Below, one piece after another: positions 26,502-35,726 of a DNA stretch of 64,000 bases (the stretch's first letter is position 1; every line of letters starts with the position of its first letter). The position numbers and the translations under genes are program-made. The notes beneath the pieces were generated by a model. It ran no database searches. It was not told where the DNA came from and saw only the letters and a list, made by a program, of their open reading frames with translations. This stretch comes from Rhizobium lentis (GTDB taxonomy: Bacteria; Pseudomonadota; Alphaproteobacteria; Rhizobiales; Rhizobiaceae), in assembly GCF_017352135.1 (NCBI RefSeq), contig NZ_CP071454.1, positions 2,567,001 to 2,631,000 on the forward strand, read 5' to 3'.

Positions 26502-28097
26502 ATGAAAAAGATCTCTGTCATGCTGGCAGCGACGGCCCTGATTTCGGTCATGGCGACGTCGGCCTGGTCCAAGACCCTTGTTTATTGCTCCGAGGGTTCG
26601 CCGGAAGGTTTCGACCCGAGCCTCTATACGGCAGGCACGACTTTCGACGCCTCGTCGCGCACGGTCTATAGCCGTCTCGTCGAATTCAAGCATGGCGGCA
26701 CCGAGATCGAGCCCGGCCTGGCCGACAGCTGGAGCGTTTCGGCCGACGGCAAGGAATACACCTTCAAGCTTCATCCCGGCGTCAAGTTCCAGACCACCGA
26801 CTTCTTCACGCCGACGCGCGATTTCAACGCCGACGACGTCGTGTTCTCCTTCGAGCGCCAGCTGAAATCCGACAATCCCTGGAACAAGTATGTCGAGGGC
26901 GGCTCCTACGAATATGCGGCTGGCATGGGCTTCCCGGAACTGATCAAGTCAGTCGAGAAGGTCGATGACCTCACGGTCAAGTTCACGCTCAACCATCCCG
27001 AAGCGCCGTTCTTGGCCGACCTCGCCATGGATTTCGCCTCGATCGTCTCCAAGGAATATGCCGACAAGCTCGCGGCCGACGGCAAGATGGCGCAGCTGAA
27101 CCAGCAGCCGCTCGGCACCGGCCCCTTCACCTTCGTCGCCTATCAGCCGGATGCCGTCATCCGCTACAAGGCGAACGAAACCTATTTCAAGGGCAAGGAA
27201 AAGATCGACGATCTGGTTTTCGCCATCACCTCTGATGCCGCCGTCCGTGCCCAGAAGCTGAAGGCCGGCGAATGCCACCTGATCCCCTATCCGAATGCCG
27301 CCGACGTTGCCGAACTGAAGAAGGATGAAAATCTGACGGTTCTGGAGCAGCCTGGTCTCAACGTCAGCTACCTCGCCTACAACACGCAGATGGCGCCGTT
27401 CGACAAGCCGGAAGTGCGCCGCGCGCTCAATATGGCAATCAACAAGCAGGCGATCGTCGACGCCGTCTTCCAGGGGGCGGCCACCGTTGCCAAGAACCCG
27501 ATCCCGCCGACCATGTGGTCCTATAACGATGCTGTCGAGGACGACAAGTACGATCCGGATGCCGCCAAGAAGGCTCTTGCCGACGCCGGCGTCAAGGATC
27601 TCAGCATGAAGGTCTGGGCGATGCCGGTTTCGCGTCCCTACATGTTGAACGCGCGCCGTGCCGCCGAACTGATCCAGGCCGACTTCGCCAAGGTCGGGGT
27701 CAAGGTCGAGATCGTCACGCATGAATGGGCCGAGTACCTGAAGCTCTCCTCCGACGTGAAGCGCGACGGCGCCGTCATTCTCGGCTGGACCGGCGACAAC
27801 GGCGATCCCGATAACTTCATGGATACGCTGCTCGGCTGCGATGCCGTCGGCGGCAACAACCGCGCCCAGTGGTGCAACAAGGAATATGACGACCTGATGA
27901 CCAAGGCCAAGCTCACCGCCGATGTCGGCGAGCGCACCAAGGCCTATGAGCAGGCGCAGCTGATCTTCAAGAAGGAAGCTCCCTGGGCAACCCTCGACCA
28001 CTCGCTCGTCTTCGTTCCGATGAGCAAGAAGGTCTCTGGCTTCCATATGGACCCGCTCGGCATCCACCGTTTCGACGGCGTCGACGTATCCGAATAA
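26502..28097 (+). CDS. dppA: dipeptide ABC transporter, periplasmic binding protein
   Basis: Family 5 solute-binding protein, 531 residues, with a signal peptide cleaved near AWS-KT (residue 23). Typical features are the mature start TLVYCSEGSPEGFDPSLYTAG, GLADSWSVSADGKEYTFKLHPGVKFQ, and late GWTGDNGDPDNFMDTLLGCDAVGGNNRAQWCN, characteristic of DppA-type dipeptide and heme-binding proteins. The ATG follows GGGAAACAATATT. It leads dppBCDF, separated from dppB by an unusually stable hairpin. Dipeptide, or delta-aminolevulinate/heme, is a possible ligand; which one is not shown. Confidence 0.92.
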   Translation: MKKISVMLAATALISVMATSAWSKTLVYCSEGSPEGFDPSLYTAGTTFDASSRTVYSRLVEFKHGGTEIEPGLADSWSVSADGKEYTFKLHPGVKFQTTDFFTPTRDFNADDVVFSFERQLKSDNPWNKYVEGGSYEYAAGMGFPELIKSVEKVDDLTVKFTLNHPEAPFLADLAMDFASIVSKEYADKLAADGKMAQLNQQPLGTGPFTFVAYQPDAVIRYKANETYFKGKEKIDDLVFAITSDAAVRAQKLKAGECHLIPYPNAADVAELKKDENLTVLEQPGLNVSYLAYNTQMAPFDKPEVRRALNMAINKQAIVDAVFQGAATVAKNPIPPTMWSYNDAVEDDKYDPDAAKKALADAGVKDLSMKVWAMPVSRPYMLNARRAAELIQADFAKVGVKVEIVTHEWAEYLKLSSDVKRDGAVILGWTGDNGDPDNFMDTLLGCDAVGGNNRAQWCNKEYDDLMTKAKLTADVGERTKAYEQAQLIFKKEAPWATLDHSLVFVPMSKKVSGFHMDPLGIHRFDGVDVSE

Positions 28098-28136
28098 CAA
28101 GAATAATGTAAAAATGCCCGGCAGAGCTGGGCGCAG

Positions 28137-28165
28137 CCGGCGGTCAGGACCTTCCTGACCGCCGG
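28137..28165 (+). promoter_or_regulatory. 13-bp hairpin between dppA and dppB
   Basis: Perfect 13-bp stem (28137-28149 with 28153-28165) with a 3-base loop and no following T-run, 20 bp before the dppB ATG. It is probably an mRNA stabiliser or processing site that keeps dppA message abundant relative to dppBCDF. Its closeness to the start codon could also dampen dppB translation. Confidence 0.65.
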
Positions 28166-28184
28166 AAACTATTGGACATCTGCC

Positions 28185-29189
28185 ATGTTGCGTTTTTTCA
28201 TCGGCCGCCTTGCGGTGCTGATCCCGACATTTCTCGGCGTTTCCCTGATTGCCTTCTCGTTCATCCGCCTGCTGCCCGGAGATCCCGTCATGCTGCTCTC
28301 GGGCGAACGCGTCATGGCGCCGGAGCGGCACGCCCAAATTATGCACGATCTCGGTTTCGACCGGCCCATGTATGTGCAGTATTTCGACTATCTCGGAAAA
28401 GTCCTGCAGGGCGATCTCGGCACCTCGATCGTCACCAAGCGGCCCGTCCTCGGCGAATTCCTAACGCTGTTTCCGGCGACGTTGGAACTTTCCTTCTGCG
28501 CCATCATCCTCGCCGTCTGTCTTGGCGTGCCCGCCGGCGTCTTTGCCGCCGTCAAGCGAGGCACGTGGTTCGATCAGAGCGTAATGGGTGTTGCCCTAAT
28601 CGGCTATTCCATGCCGATTTTCTGGTGGGGCCTGCTGCTGATCATCTTCTTCTCCGGCTATCTCGGCTGGACACCGGTTTCCGGCCGCATCTCGCTGATG
28701 TATTTCTTCAAGCCGGTTACCGGTTTTATGCTGATCGACAGCTTGCTGTCCGGCCAGAAGGGCGCCTTCGCCTCGGCCGTCAGCTATCTCATTCTGCCGA
28801 CGATCGTACTGGCCACGATCCCGCTCGCCGTCATCGCCCGCCAAACGCGCTCGGCCATGCTCGAGGTTCTTGGTGAGGACTATGTCCGCACGGCGCGCTC
28901 CAAGGGCCTGAAGCCGCTGCGCGTCGTCGGCGTGCATGCGCTGCGCAACGCGATGATCCCCGTCATCACCACGATCGGCTTGCAGATCGGCGTTCTCCTT
29001 GCCGGCGCCATCCTCACCGAGACGATCTTCTCCTGGCCGGGCATCGGCAAGTGGATGGTCGATTCGGTGTTCAAGCGCGATTACGCGGTGGTGCAGGGCG
29101 GTCTTCTGCTGATCGCCGGCGTCATCATGCTGGTCAACCTGATTGTTGACGTCCTCTACGGCTTCATCAATCCGCGCATTCGTCACTAG
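28185..29189 (+). CDS. dppB: dipeptide ABC transporter permease
   Basis: Inner-membrane permease of 334 residues with six membrane segments. The N-terminal LRFFIGRLAVLIPTFLGVSLI and FIRLLPGDPVMLLSGER are hallmark DppB/OppB sequences, and the EAA-type loop is YVRTARSKGLKPLRVVGVHALRNAMIPV. It pairs with dppC, which starts 9 bp later. The start lacks a strong ribosome-binding site because the hairpin occupies the upstream DNA. Confidence 0.93.
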   Translation: MLRFFIGRLAVLIPTFLGVSLIAFSFIRLLPGDPVMLLSGERVMAPERHAQIMHDLGFDRPMYVQYFDYLGKVLQGDLGTSIVTKRPVLGEFLTLFPATLELSFCAIILAVCLGVPAGVFAAVKRGTWFDQSVMGVALIGYSMPIFWWGLLLIIFFSGYLGWTPVSGRISLMYFFKPVTGFMLIDSLLSGQKGAFASAVSYLILPTIVLATIPLAVIARQTRSAMLEVLGEDYVRTARSKGLKPLRVVGVHALRNAMIPVITTIGLQIGVLLAGAILTETIFSWPGIGKWMVDSVFKRDYAVVQGGLLLIAGVIMLVNLIVDVLYGFINPRIRH

Positions 29190-29198
29190 GAGCGGTCC

Positions 29199-30089
29199 AT
29201 GAGCACTGTCACCGTCAAAACCGGTCAGCCATCCGCTCTTGCGGAATTCTGGCATTATTTCTCCCGCAACAAGGGCGCCGTCATCGGCCTCGTTGTCTTC
29301 GTCGTGATCCTGGTCGTTGCGATCTTCGCACCGGTCTTTGCTCCGCATGCGCCGAACGAGCAGAATCGAGAGGTGCTGCTCGCCGTGCCGTCGTGGATGG
29401 AGGGAGGCCACGCCTCCTTTCCGCTCGGAACGGATGCCGTCGGCCGCGATATTCTCTCGCGGCTGATCTACGGCGCGCGATTCTCGCTCTTCATCGGCGT
29501 CGTCGTCGTGACGCTTTCGGTCATATGCGGTGTCCTGATCGGCCTCGTCGCCGGCTATTTCCGCGGCAAGATCGATACCGCCATCATGCGCCTGATGGAT
29601 ATCATCCTCGCCTTCCCGTCGCTGCTGCTCGCGCTCGTGCTGGTGGCGGTGCTCGGTCCTGGCCTTACTAATGCGATGATCGCGATTTCGCTGGTCAACC
29701 AGCCGCATTTCGTGCGGCTGACCCGCGCATCGGTCATCTCAGAGCGTGAGAAGGAATATGTGATCGCCTCGCGCGTCGCCGGTGCCGGCACGCTCCGCTT
29801 GATGTTCAAAACAATCCTGCCGAACTGTCTCGGGCCGTTGATCGTTCAGGCGACGCTCGCGTTCTCCGCAGCGATCCTAGACGCTGCCGCCCTAGGCTTT
29901 CTAGGCATGGGCGCCCAGCCGCCGACACCCGAATGGGGCACCATGCTCGCCGAGTCCCGTGAATTCATCTCGCGTGCGTGGTGGGTCGTGACTTTCCCGG
30001 GTCTTGCCATCCTCATCACCGTTCTTGCCATCAACCTGATGGGCGACGGCCTGCGCGATGCGCTTGACCCCAAACTGAAGAGGTCGTGA
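29199..30089 (+). CDS. dppC: dipeptide ABC transporter permease
   Basis: Second permease, 296 residues. It begins with a cytoplasmic tail, then FSRNKGAVIGLVVFVVILVVAIFAPVFAPHAP, the classical DppC/OppC start. FPLGTDAVGRDILSRLIYGARFSL and the EAA loop YVIASRVAGAGTLRLMFKTILPN are present. ATG follows AGGAGCGGTCC. Its stop overlaps the start of dppD by one base (TGATG), so translation is coupled. Confidence 0.93.
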   Translation: MSTVTVKTGQPSALAEFWHYFSRNKGAVIGLVVFVVILVVAIFAPVFAPHAPNEQNREVLLAVPSWMEGGHASFPLGTDAVGRDILSRLIYGARFSLFIGVVVVTLSVICGVLIGLVAGYFRGKIDTAIMRLMDIILAFPSLLLALVLVAVLGPGLTNAMIAISLVNQPHFVRLTRASVISEREKEYVIASRVAGAGTLRLMFKTILPNCLGPLIVQATLAFSAAILDAAALGFLGMGAQPPTPEWGTMLAESREFISRAWWVVTFPGLAILITVLAINLMGDGLRDALDPKLKRS

Positions 30090-31105
30090 TGCCGCTCCTC
30101 GAAATCGAAAACCTGACGGTCGAATTCCAGACGTCATCCGGACTTTTCCGCGCCGTCGACGGCGTATCGCTGACGTGCGACAAGGGCGAGATCCTCTCGG
30201 TCGTCGGCGAATCCGGTTCGGGAAAATCCGTTGCCATGCTGGCCCTGATGGGCCTGCTGCCCTGGACCGCCAGGATCACCGCCGACCGCATGCAGTTCGA
30301 CGGCCAGGATCTGCGCGGCATCTCAGGACGCCAGCGCCGCCGGATCGTCGGCAAGGACATGGCGATGATCTTCCAGGAGCCGATGTCGAGCCTGAATCCG
30401 TGCTTCACTGTCGGCTTCCAGCTGGGCGAGACGCTGCGCGTCCATATGGGTCTCAACCGCAAAGAGCGCCGCGAACGCTCGATCGAACTCTTGAGGCTCG
30501 TCGGCATTCCGGCGCCGGAAGACCGCCTTTCGAACTTCCCGCATCAGATGTCGGGCGGCATGAGCCAGCGTGTCATGATAGCCATGGCGCTCGCCTGCAA
30601 CCCGAAGCTTCTCATCGCTGACGAGCCGACGACCGCGCTCGACGTGACGATCCAGGCGCAGATCCTCGATCTGCTCGTGCGCCTGCAGAAGGAGCAGGGC
30701 ATGGCGCTGGTGCTGATCACTCACGACATGGGCGTCGTCGCCGAAACCGCCGAGCGCGTACAGGTGCAATATGCCGGCCAGAAGGTCGAGGAGCAGCCGG
30801 TCAAGGCGCTGTTCCGTGATCCGCACCATCCCTATACGGCGGCCCTGCTTGCCGCCTTGCCGGAACGCGCCCAAGTCGGCCAGCGGCTTCCCTCGATTGC
30901 CGGCGTCGTTCCCGGCCAGCACGGCCGTCCGACGGGCTGTCTGTTCGCGCCGCGCTGCGGCTATGCCACGGTCGAATGCGAGCGCGGCGTCGTACGTCAG
31001 GGGCCTGAACTCGGGCGGGCGCTGTGCAACTATCCATTGAAGGACGGCAAGCCGCTGGGCCATCCCGGTGTCATGCGCGTTGAAACTGCAGGAGACCTGG
31101 TGTGA
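30089..31105 (+). CDS. dppD: dipeptide ABC transporter ATPase, DppD
   Basis: ATPase of 338 residues. Walker A is GESGSGKSV, the Q-loop is in [11 protein letters not shown], the signature is [19 protein letters not shown], and Walker B is [18 protein letters not shown]. The C-terminal oligopeptide/dipeptide transporter domain contains the cysteine pattern [15 protein letters not shown], which in relatives binds an Fe-S cluster. A GTG three bases upstream is possible, but the ATG overlapping the dppC stop and preceded by GAAGAGG is preferred. It forms a heterodimer with DppF. Confidence 0.93.
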   Translation: MPLLEIENLTVEFQTSSGLFRAVDGVSLTCDKGEILSVVGESGSGKSVAMLALMGLLPWTARITADRMQFDGQDLRGISGRQRRRIVGKDMAMIFQEPMSSLNPCFTVGFQLGETLRVHMGLNRKERRERSIELLRLVGIPAPEDRLSNFPHQMSGGMSQRVMIAMALACNPKLLIADEPTTALDVTIQAQILDLLVRLQKEQGMALVLITHDMGVVAETAERVQVQYAGQKVEEQPVKALFRDPHHPYTAALLAALPERAQVGQRLPSIAGVVPGQHGRPTGCLFAPRCGYATVECERGVVRQGPELGRALCNYPLKDGKPLGHPGVMRVETAGDLV

Positions 31106-32055
31106 CCAGCGCTGTTCTCGAGGGCAGGGACCTCGCCCGTTTCTACACCGTCAACCGCGGTCTTTTCAAAGGCGACGCCACCGTCAAGGCGCTGAACGGC
31201 GTCAGCTTCAGCCTCCATTCCGGCAAGACGCTTGCCGTCGTCGGCGAATCCGGCTGTGGCAAGTCGACGCTCGCTCGTCTGGTCACCATGATCGAGGATC
31301 CGACGGCCGGCGAGTTGCTGATCGACGGCAAGCCCGCGCGTATCGGCGACCGCAGCCTGCGCAGCCAGGTGCAGATCGTCTTCCAGAATCCCTACGGCTC
31401 GCTCAACCCGCGCCAGAAGGTCGGTGCGATCCTGGAAGAGCCGCTGAAGATCAATACCGATCTCGATGCCAGTGCCCGCCGCCGCAAGGTGGAGGAGATG
31501 ATGGCCCGTGTCGGGCTGCGCCCGGAGCATCATGGCCGCTACCCCCATATGTTCTCCGGCGGCCAGCGCCAGCGTATCGCCATTGCCCGCGCGCTGATGC
31601 TGCGGCCGAAGGTGCTGGTGCTCGACGAACCGGTTTCGGCCCTCGACCTGTCGATCCAGGCGCAGGTGCTGAACCTGTTGATGGACCTGCAGAAGGAGAT
31701 GGGTCTTGCCTATCTCTTCATCTCGCACGGCCTCTCCGTCGTCCATCACATCGCCGACGAGGTGATGGTGATGTATCTCGGCCGCCCGATCGAAACCGGT
31801 CCCGCCGCCGAAGTATTCGCCCGCCCGCGCCATCCCTATACGGCAGCCCTGCTGTCGGCGACGCCCGTCGCCGACCCGGAACGCGCCAAGAACCGGATCC
31901 GCCTGCAAGGCGAACTGCCGTCGCCGCTGAAGCCGCCGTCCGGTTGCCACTTCAATCCGCGCTGCTGGAAGGCGCAGGACTATTGTCGTCAGGTTTCTCC
32001 CGAATTAAGTGGAGAAGGCGCACAGCAATATGCCTGTCATTTCCCGCTCGACTGA
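31102..32055 (+). CDS. dppF: dipeptide ABC transporter ATPase, DppF
   Basis: Second ATPase, 317 residues, starting at a GTG that overlaps the dppD stop (GTGA) and follows AGGAGACCTG. Walker A is GESGCGKST, the Q-loop is in IVFQNPYGSLNPRQK, the signature is FSGGQRQRIAIARALMLRP and Walker B is LVLDEPVSALDLSIQAQ. The C-terminus has the CHFNPRCWKAQDYC cysteine pattern. It is the last gene of the dpp operon; a palindromic repeat lies just beyond. Confidence 0.93.
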   Translation: MTSAVLEGRDLARFYTVNRGLFKGDATVKALNGVSFSLHSGKTLAVVGESGCGKSTLARLVTMIEDPTAGELLIDGKPARIGDRSLRSQVQIVFQNPYGSLNPRQKVGAILEEPLKINTDLDASARRRKVEEMMARVGLRPEHHGRYPHMFSGGQRQRIAIARALMLRPKVLVLDEPVSALDLSIQAQVLNLLMDLQKEMGLAYLFISHGLSVVHHIADEVMVMYLGRPIETGPAAEVFARPRHPYTAALLSATPVADPERAKNRIRLQGELPSPLKPPSGCHFNPRCWKAQDYCRQVSPELSGEGAQQYACHFPLD

Positions 32056-32066
32056 GCGGGAAACCT

Positions 32067-32128
32067 GAGCAATTCCAGGAAGCGGTTTTCCCAGGCAAAG
32101 CGCGAAGCGATTTTGTCGGGAATTGAGT
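32067..32128. repeat. rhizobial palindromic intergenic repeat
   Basis: The segment opens with GAGCAATTCCAGGAAGCGG and closes with GGGAATTGAG, giving inverted ends (AGCAATTCC / GGAATTG). It closely resembles the short mosaic palindromes scattered through Rhizobium and Sinorhizobium intergenic DNA. It starts 11 bp after dppF and could act as a 3' mRNA barrier. The resemblance is from memory. Confidence 0.6.
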
Positions 32129-32157
32129 AGACGAAAGCTTAGATGCTCGGAGGAAGC

Positions 32158-32694
32158 ATGCCGGATCAGCGGATGAACAGACCCCACGCGATCATCGTCA
32201 TGGGGGTCAGTGGCTGCGGCAAGTCGTCGGTCGGCGAGAAGCTCGCCAAGGCCTTGCGCCTTGACTTCGTCGAAGGCGATGCGCTTCATCCGGCTTCCAA
32301 TGTCGAGAAAATGTCGAAGGGCATTCCGCTGACCGATGAGGATCGGATGCCCTGGCTCGACCTTATCGGCGAACGGATGCAGGGATCGCTGGAAAAAGGC
32401 GAGGGCATCATCGTCTCCTGCTCGGCGCTGAAGCGCATCTATCGCGACCGGCTGAGGGCTGCTGCCGGCAATCTGTTCTTCGTCTACCTCGAAGGCTCCA
32501 AGGCGCTGCTGACCAAGCGCATGGGCGAGCGTAAGGGCCATTTCATGCCGGTCTCGCTGCTTGAAAGTCAGTTGGCGACGCTTGAGGTGCCGACCGGTGA
32601 GGCGGGCGTCGTCACCGTCGATATCGACGACACGATCGACGGCATCGCTGCAACGGCTCTCAGAGGTCTCTCGACCCTCGGCGTTACGGCTTGA
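32158..32694 (+). CDS. gntK: gluconokinase
   Basis: Small P-loop sugar kinase of 178 residues: gluconate + ATP gives 6-phosphogluconate, feeding Entner-Doudoroff or pentose-phosphate metabolism. Walker A is GVSGCGKSS. The family landmarks are FVEGDALHPASNVEKMSKGI, PLTDEDRMPWL, SCSALKRIYRDRLR and GHFMPVSLLESQLATLE. The ATG at 32158 has GGAGGA 3-4 bases upstream; an in-frame ATG at 32143 lacks a ribosome-binding site. It converges with dadA, overlapping by 11 bp at their 3' ends. No gnt transporter is adjacent. Confidence 0.9.
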   Translation: MPDQRMNRPHAIIVMGVSGCGKSSVGEKLAKALRLDFVEGDALHPASNVEKMSKGIPLTDEDRMPWLDLIGERMQGSLEKGEGIIVSCSALKRIYRDRLRAAAGNLFFVYLEGSKALLTKRMGERKGHFMPVSLLESQLATLEVPTGEAGVVTVDIDDTIDGIAATALRGLSTLGVTA

Positions 32695-33931
32695 ATCGCT
32701 GCGGCGAATAGGCCGAGATGTCGATGAACGGCGTCTCGCCGGTGATGAGTTCTGCAAGCACGCGGCCGGTCACCGGCCCGAGCGTCAGCCCGTGATGGGC
32801 GTGGCCGAAAGCAAACCATAGGCCCTGATGGCGCGGTGCTTTGCCGATGACAGGCATCATGTCGGGCGTGCACGGGCGCGCGCCCATCCAGGGTTCGGGA
32901 TCGAGCCTGCCTCCGAGGGGGAAGATCGTGCGCGCCACGGCTTCGGCCCGGTCGAGCTGCACCGGCGTCTTCGGGGCGTCGAGCGTTGCGAACTCCGCCC
33001 CCGTCGTCAGGCGAATGCCGCGGTTCATCGGCGCCAGCAAATAACCCCGTTCGGCATCGAGCACCCAGTTGTTGAGCACGGCATTGCCCTTGGCGGCATA
33101 ATGCATGTGATAGCCGCGCTTGACGCCGAGCGGAAAGGAATAGCCTAGCCGGCGCGTCGCGACGGCCGCCCACGGCCCGAGCGCGAGGACTGCATCGTCC
33201 GCTTCGAGTGGGCCTTCCCCGGTCATGATCTTCCAGCCGGCGCCGAACTGGCCGAGCGAAGCGGCGTCACCGGTGACGAACCGGCCGCCGAGGCTCTCGA
33301 AATAGCCGCGATAGGCCGCTGTCAGCGCATGCGGATCGAGCACCGACCAGGGATCGCGCCAGCGGATACCGCCGGCGAAACGGACGGTCATATCGGGTTC
33401 GATACGGGCGATATCGGCGGACGTCAGGCTGTCATAGGTCACGCCGAATTCGCTCTGCCAAAGGGCGGCCTCGGCGAGCGCCTCGTCGCGCGTCGCCTCG
33501 GTGCGGAAGATCTTAATCCAGCCGTCCTTGCGGATCAGCGCCTGCGCCTGCGAGGCCTCGATCAGGTCCTTGTGCTCGGCAACAGAGTTTTCGATCAGCG
33601 GCGCATAGGCCCGTGTGATGACCGCGTGGCGCCGGGCATTCGAGTTCCACCAGTAACGGGCAAGAAAGGCGAGCTGGCTTGGCAAGGCACTGAGATGATA
33701 ATGGGCATCGATTTCGTTGTTGAGTGCATAACGCAGCAACAGGCCGAGTTGCTGGGGAAAGCCGTAGGGCGCGACGCCTTCGCGCTGGATCAGGCCGGCA
33801 TTGCCGAAGGAGGTTTCGCTGCCCGGATCCTTCCGATCGATCAGCGTCACCTGCCGGCCGCGCCGCTGAAGATGAATTGCCGTTGACACCCCGACGATAC
33901 CGGCGCCGAGCACGATTGCGTTCTTGGTCAT
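32684..33931 (-). CDS. FAD-dependent D-amino-acid dehydrogenase (DadA-like)
   Basis: DAO-family flavoprotein of 415 residues. The N-terminal FAD dinucleotide fold is IVLGAGIVGVSTAIHLQRRGRQVTLIDRKDPGSE. The C-terminal substrate and flavin segment includes GARPCTPDMMPVIGKAPRHQGLWFAFGHAHHGLTLGPVTG. These suit DadA-type D-amino-acid dehydrogenases, which deaminate D-amino acids to keto acids and pass electrons to the respiratory chain. The ATG at 33929-33931 follows AGGGGA; the frame is open further upstream without support. Substrate is unproven; other DAO oxidases such as glycine oxidase are alternatives. Confidence 0.82.
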   Translation of the reverse strand: MTKNAIVLGAGIVGVSTAIHLQRRGRQVTLIDRKDPGSETSFGNAGLIQREGVAPYGFPQQLGLLLRYALNNEIDAHYHLSALPSQLAFLARYWWNSNARRHAVITRAYAPLIENSVAEHKDLIEASQAQALIRKDGWIKIFRTEATRDEALAEAALWQSEFGVTYDSLTSADIARIEPDMTVRFAGGIRWRDPWSVLDPHALTAAYRGYFESLGGRFVTGDAASLGQFGAGWKIMTGEGPLEADDAVLALGPWAAVATRRLGYSFPLGVKRGYHMHYAAKGNAVLNNWVLDAERGYLLAPMNRGIRLTTGAEFATLDAPKTPVQLDRAEAVARTIFPLGGRLDPEPWMGARPCTPDMMPVIGKAPRHQGLWFAFGHAHHGLTLGPVTGRVLAELITGETPFIDISAYSPQRFKP

Positions 33932-34003
33932 TCCCCTGCATTCCGCTTTGTCATCGGTTGAAAATGCCCCCGCCGATCCCGCGGCGCAAACGAAAAATCG
34001 CAT

Positions 34004-34507
34004 TCATTTCAAAATCATTGCGCTTTCCAGTGTGGCATTTTCGGCCTTGATGCGCACATGCAGGATTGCGGCGTTGAAAAGCGAAAAGACGACCGCGTAG
34101 ACCGGCAGACCGAAGGCGAGGGGAAGGGTGGCGACCTCGCCGATGACGATCGCATAGTTCGGATGCCGCAGGAAACGATAGGGGCCGGAGTTGACGAGCG
34201 GCGCTCCCCGCAGGATGACGATGCGTGTCGTCCAGCGGTCCTTCAGTGTCGCCAGCACCCAGAGCCGTAACGCCTGCAGTCCCATGAAAACCAGGAACCA
34301 GAAGAGCTGGACCGGCCTGCCCGGTGCCAGCAGCCAGAGGCCGATGATCCAGGCGGCATGCAACGCCACCATGACGGGATAGTGCTCCGGGGCGACTTCC
34401 CGGCCGCCTCGGGCGAGAAGGGCGGCGGTGTTGCGCCGGGCGATGACGAGCTCTCCCAGCCGCTGCAGCGTCACGAACGTCAGGAGCGCGATCGACGGCC
34501 ACATCAT
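34004..34507 (-). CDS. isoprenylcysteine carboxyl methyltransferase-family membrane protein
   Basis: Integral membrane methyltransferase of 167 residues with about four hydrophobic segments. The ICMT/BpsB signature is GPYRFLRHPNYAIVIGEV, where the RHPNY core binds S-adenosylmethionine. In bacteria such genes sit next to type III polyketide synthases (SrsB beside SrsA in Streptomyces griseus) and O-methylate phenolic lipids. Here it overlaps the polyketide synthase gene by 4 bp (ATGA), strongly implying it modifies that enzyme's product. Confidence 0.85.
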   Translation of the reverse strand: MMWPSIALLTFVTLQRLGELVIARRNTAALLARGGREVAPEHYPVMVALHAAWIIGLWLLAPGRPVQLFWFLVFMGLQALRLWVLATLKDRWTTRIVILRGAPLVNSGPYRFLRHPNYAIVIGEVATLPLAFGLPVYAVVFSLFNAAILHVRIKAENATLESAMILK

Positions 34508-35556
34508 GCCGCCCTCCGCAGCGTCACGCAGCTCGCGGAAAAACCCGGCCCCATGGCGATCATCGCCGCCCGCTCCGGCAGCCCGGCGCGGATTGCCCGC
34601 TCCAGCACGAACAGCACGGTCGGCGAGGACATGTTGCCATATTCGGCAAGCACGGCTCGTTCGTGATCGAGCGCACCCGGTGTCAATGAAAGCGCGCTTT
34701 CCATCGCAGCCAGCACCTTCATGCCGCCGGGATGGCAGATGAAGCGGTCGATATCTTCCGGTCTCAGCCCGTTTCGCGCCAGAATGGCCGTCACCGCCGG
34801 GGCGAGCTCCCGTTCGGCGAAGGGCGGCAACGATTGCGCCAGTACGATGCCAAAACCGCCATCGTCGATCTTCCATCCCATGATATCGAGTGTGTCGGGA
34901 AAGAGGTGTTCGCCGGTCGATTCCACCTTCGCCAGCCCCTCTCCACCGGTTCGCAGCACGCAGGCGGCGGCGCCATCGCCGAAAAGCGCCGTCGCAATGA
35001 TGTTCGGCCGCGTCAGCTCATCCAGTCGGAAGGCGAGAGTGCAAAGCTCGATCGAGACGAAAAGCACGACGGCGCCCGGCCGGCTGCGAGCCAACCCCGC
35101 GGCGATCGCAAAGCCGGAGACACCGGCGGCACAGCCGAGCCCGAAAACCGGAACGCGCTCGATATCTGTCCTGAAGCCCATCCTGCGGCTCAGCTGCGCA
35201 TCGAGGCTCGGCGTGGTAAAACCGGTGGAAGAGACGGTGACGATACAGTCGACATCGCCGGCGCTGAGACCTGCCCGGTGAAGTGCCGAGGTGGCCGTCT
35301 CGACAAAAAGGGCGCCCGCCACCTCTGCGTAGGCCTGCATGCGATCCTGCCAGCCATGCGTCTCGTCAAACCAGGCAAGCGGCCGCGCCGCATGGCGCTT
35401 GTTGATGCCGGCGCTGTCGAAGACGGGGGCAAGATGGCGGAAATCCTCGAACCGATCGCCAAACAGCCGCGCCGAGGCTTCGGCCGCCTCTTTCTGGAAG
35501 ATGACATGTTCGGGGGTGGCGACGGCGAGGCTGACGAGTTTGACGGTATCGGTCAC
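34504..35556 (-). CDS. type III polyketide synthase (chalcone/stilbene synthase family)
   Basis: Homodimeric ketosynthase of 350 residues. The catalytic triad is visible: Cys in VFGLGCAAGVSGFAIA (about residue 141), His in FICHPGGMKVL, and Asn in AEYGNMSSPTVLF. It would extend an acyl-CoA with malonyl-CoA to an alkylpyrone or alkylresorcinol-type product. Bacterial length is normal. It is transcribed with the membrane methyltransferase. No hydroxylase gene (SrsC type) adjoins. Starter and product are not deducible. Confidence 0.9.
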   Translation of the reverse strand: MTDTVKLVSLAVATPEHVIFQKEAAEASARLFGDRFEDFRHLAPVFDSAGINKRHAARPLAWFDETHGWQDRMQAYAEVAGALFVETATSALHRAGLSAGDVDCIVTVSSTGFTTPSLDAQLSRRMGFRTDIERVPVFGLGCAAGVSGFAIAAGLARSRPGAVVLFVSIELCTLAFRLDELTRPNIIATALFGDGAAACVLRTGGEGLAKVESTGEHLFPDTLDIMGWKIDDGGFGIVLAQSLPPFAERELAPAVTAILARNGLRPEDIDRFICHPGGMKVLAAMESALSLTPGALDHERAVLAEYGNMSSPTVLFVLERAIRAGLPERAAMIAMGPGFSASCVTLRRAA

Positions 35557-35726
35557 GGAATTCTCCTTGTCGTTCCCGGCGCAACGCTGAAAACACCCGA
35601 TCCCGATGAGTTATTCGGCCTCGGTGGCTTCACGAAGCCGTGATGAAGAAAATGCAGGAGGTCGGCGAATAAAGCCCGGCGTAGCGGTGTTCTCTCCTCG
35701 CAACGTTACCTCTGAGGAGTTTTCCC

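Noticed and set aside
34504..34876. Extended N-terminus for the isoprenylcysteine methyltransferase-like protein
   Set aside because: The extension lies antiparallel in frame to coding sequence of the polyketide synthase; the ATGA overlap start at 34507 is natural.
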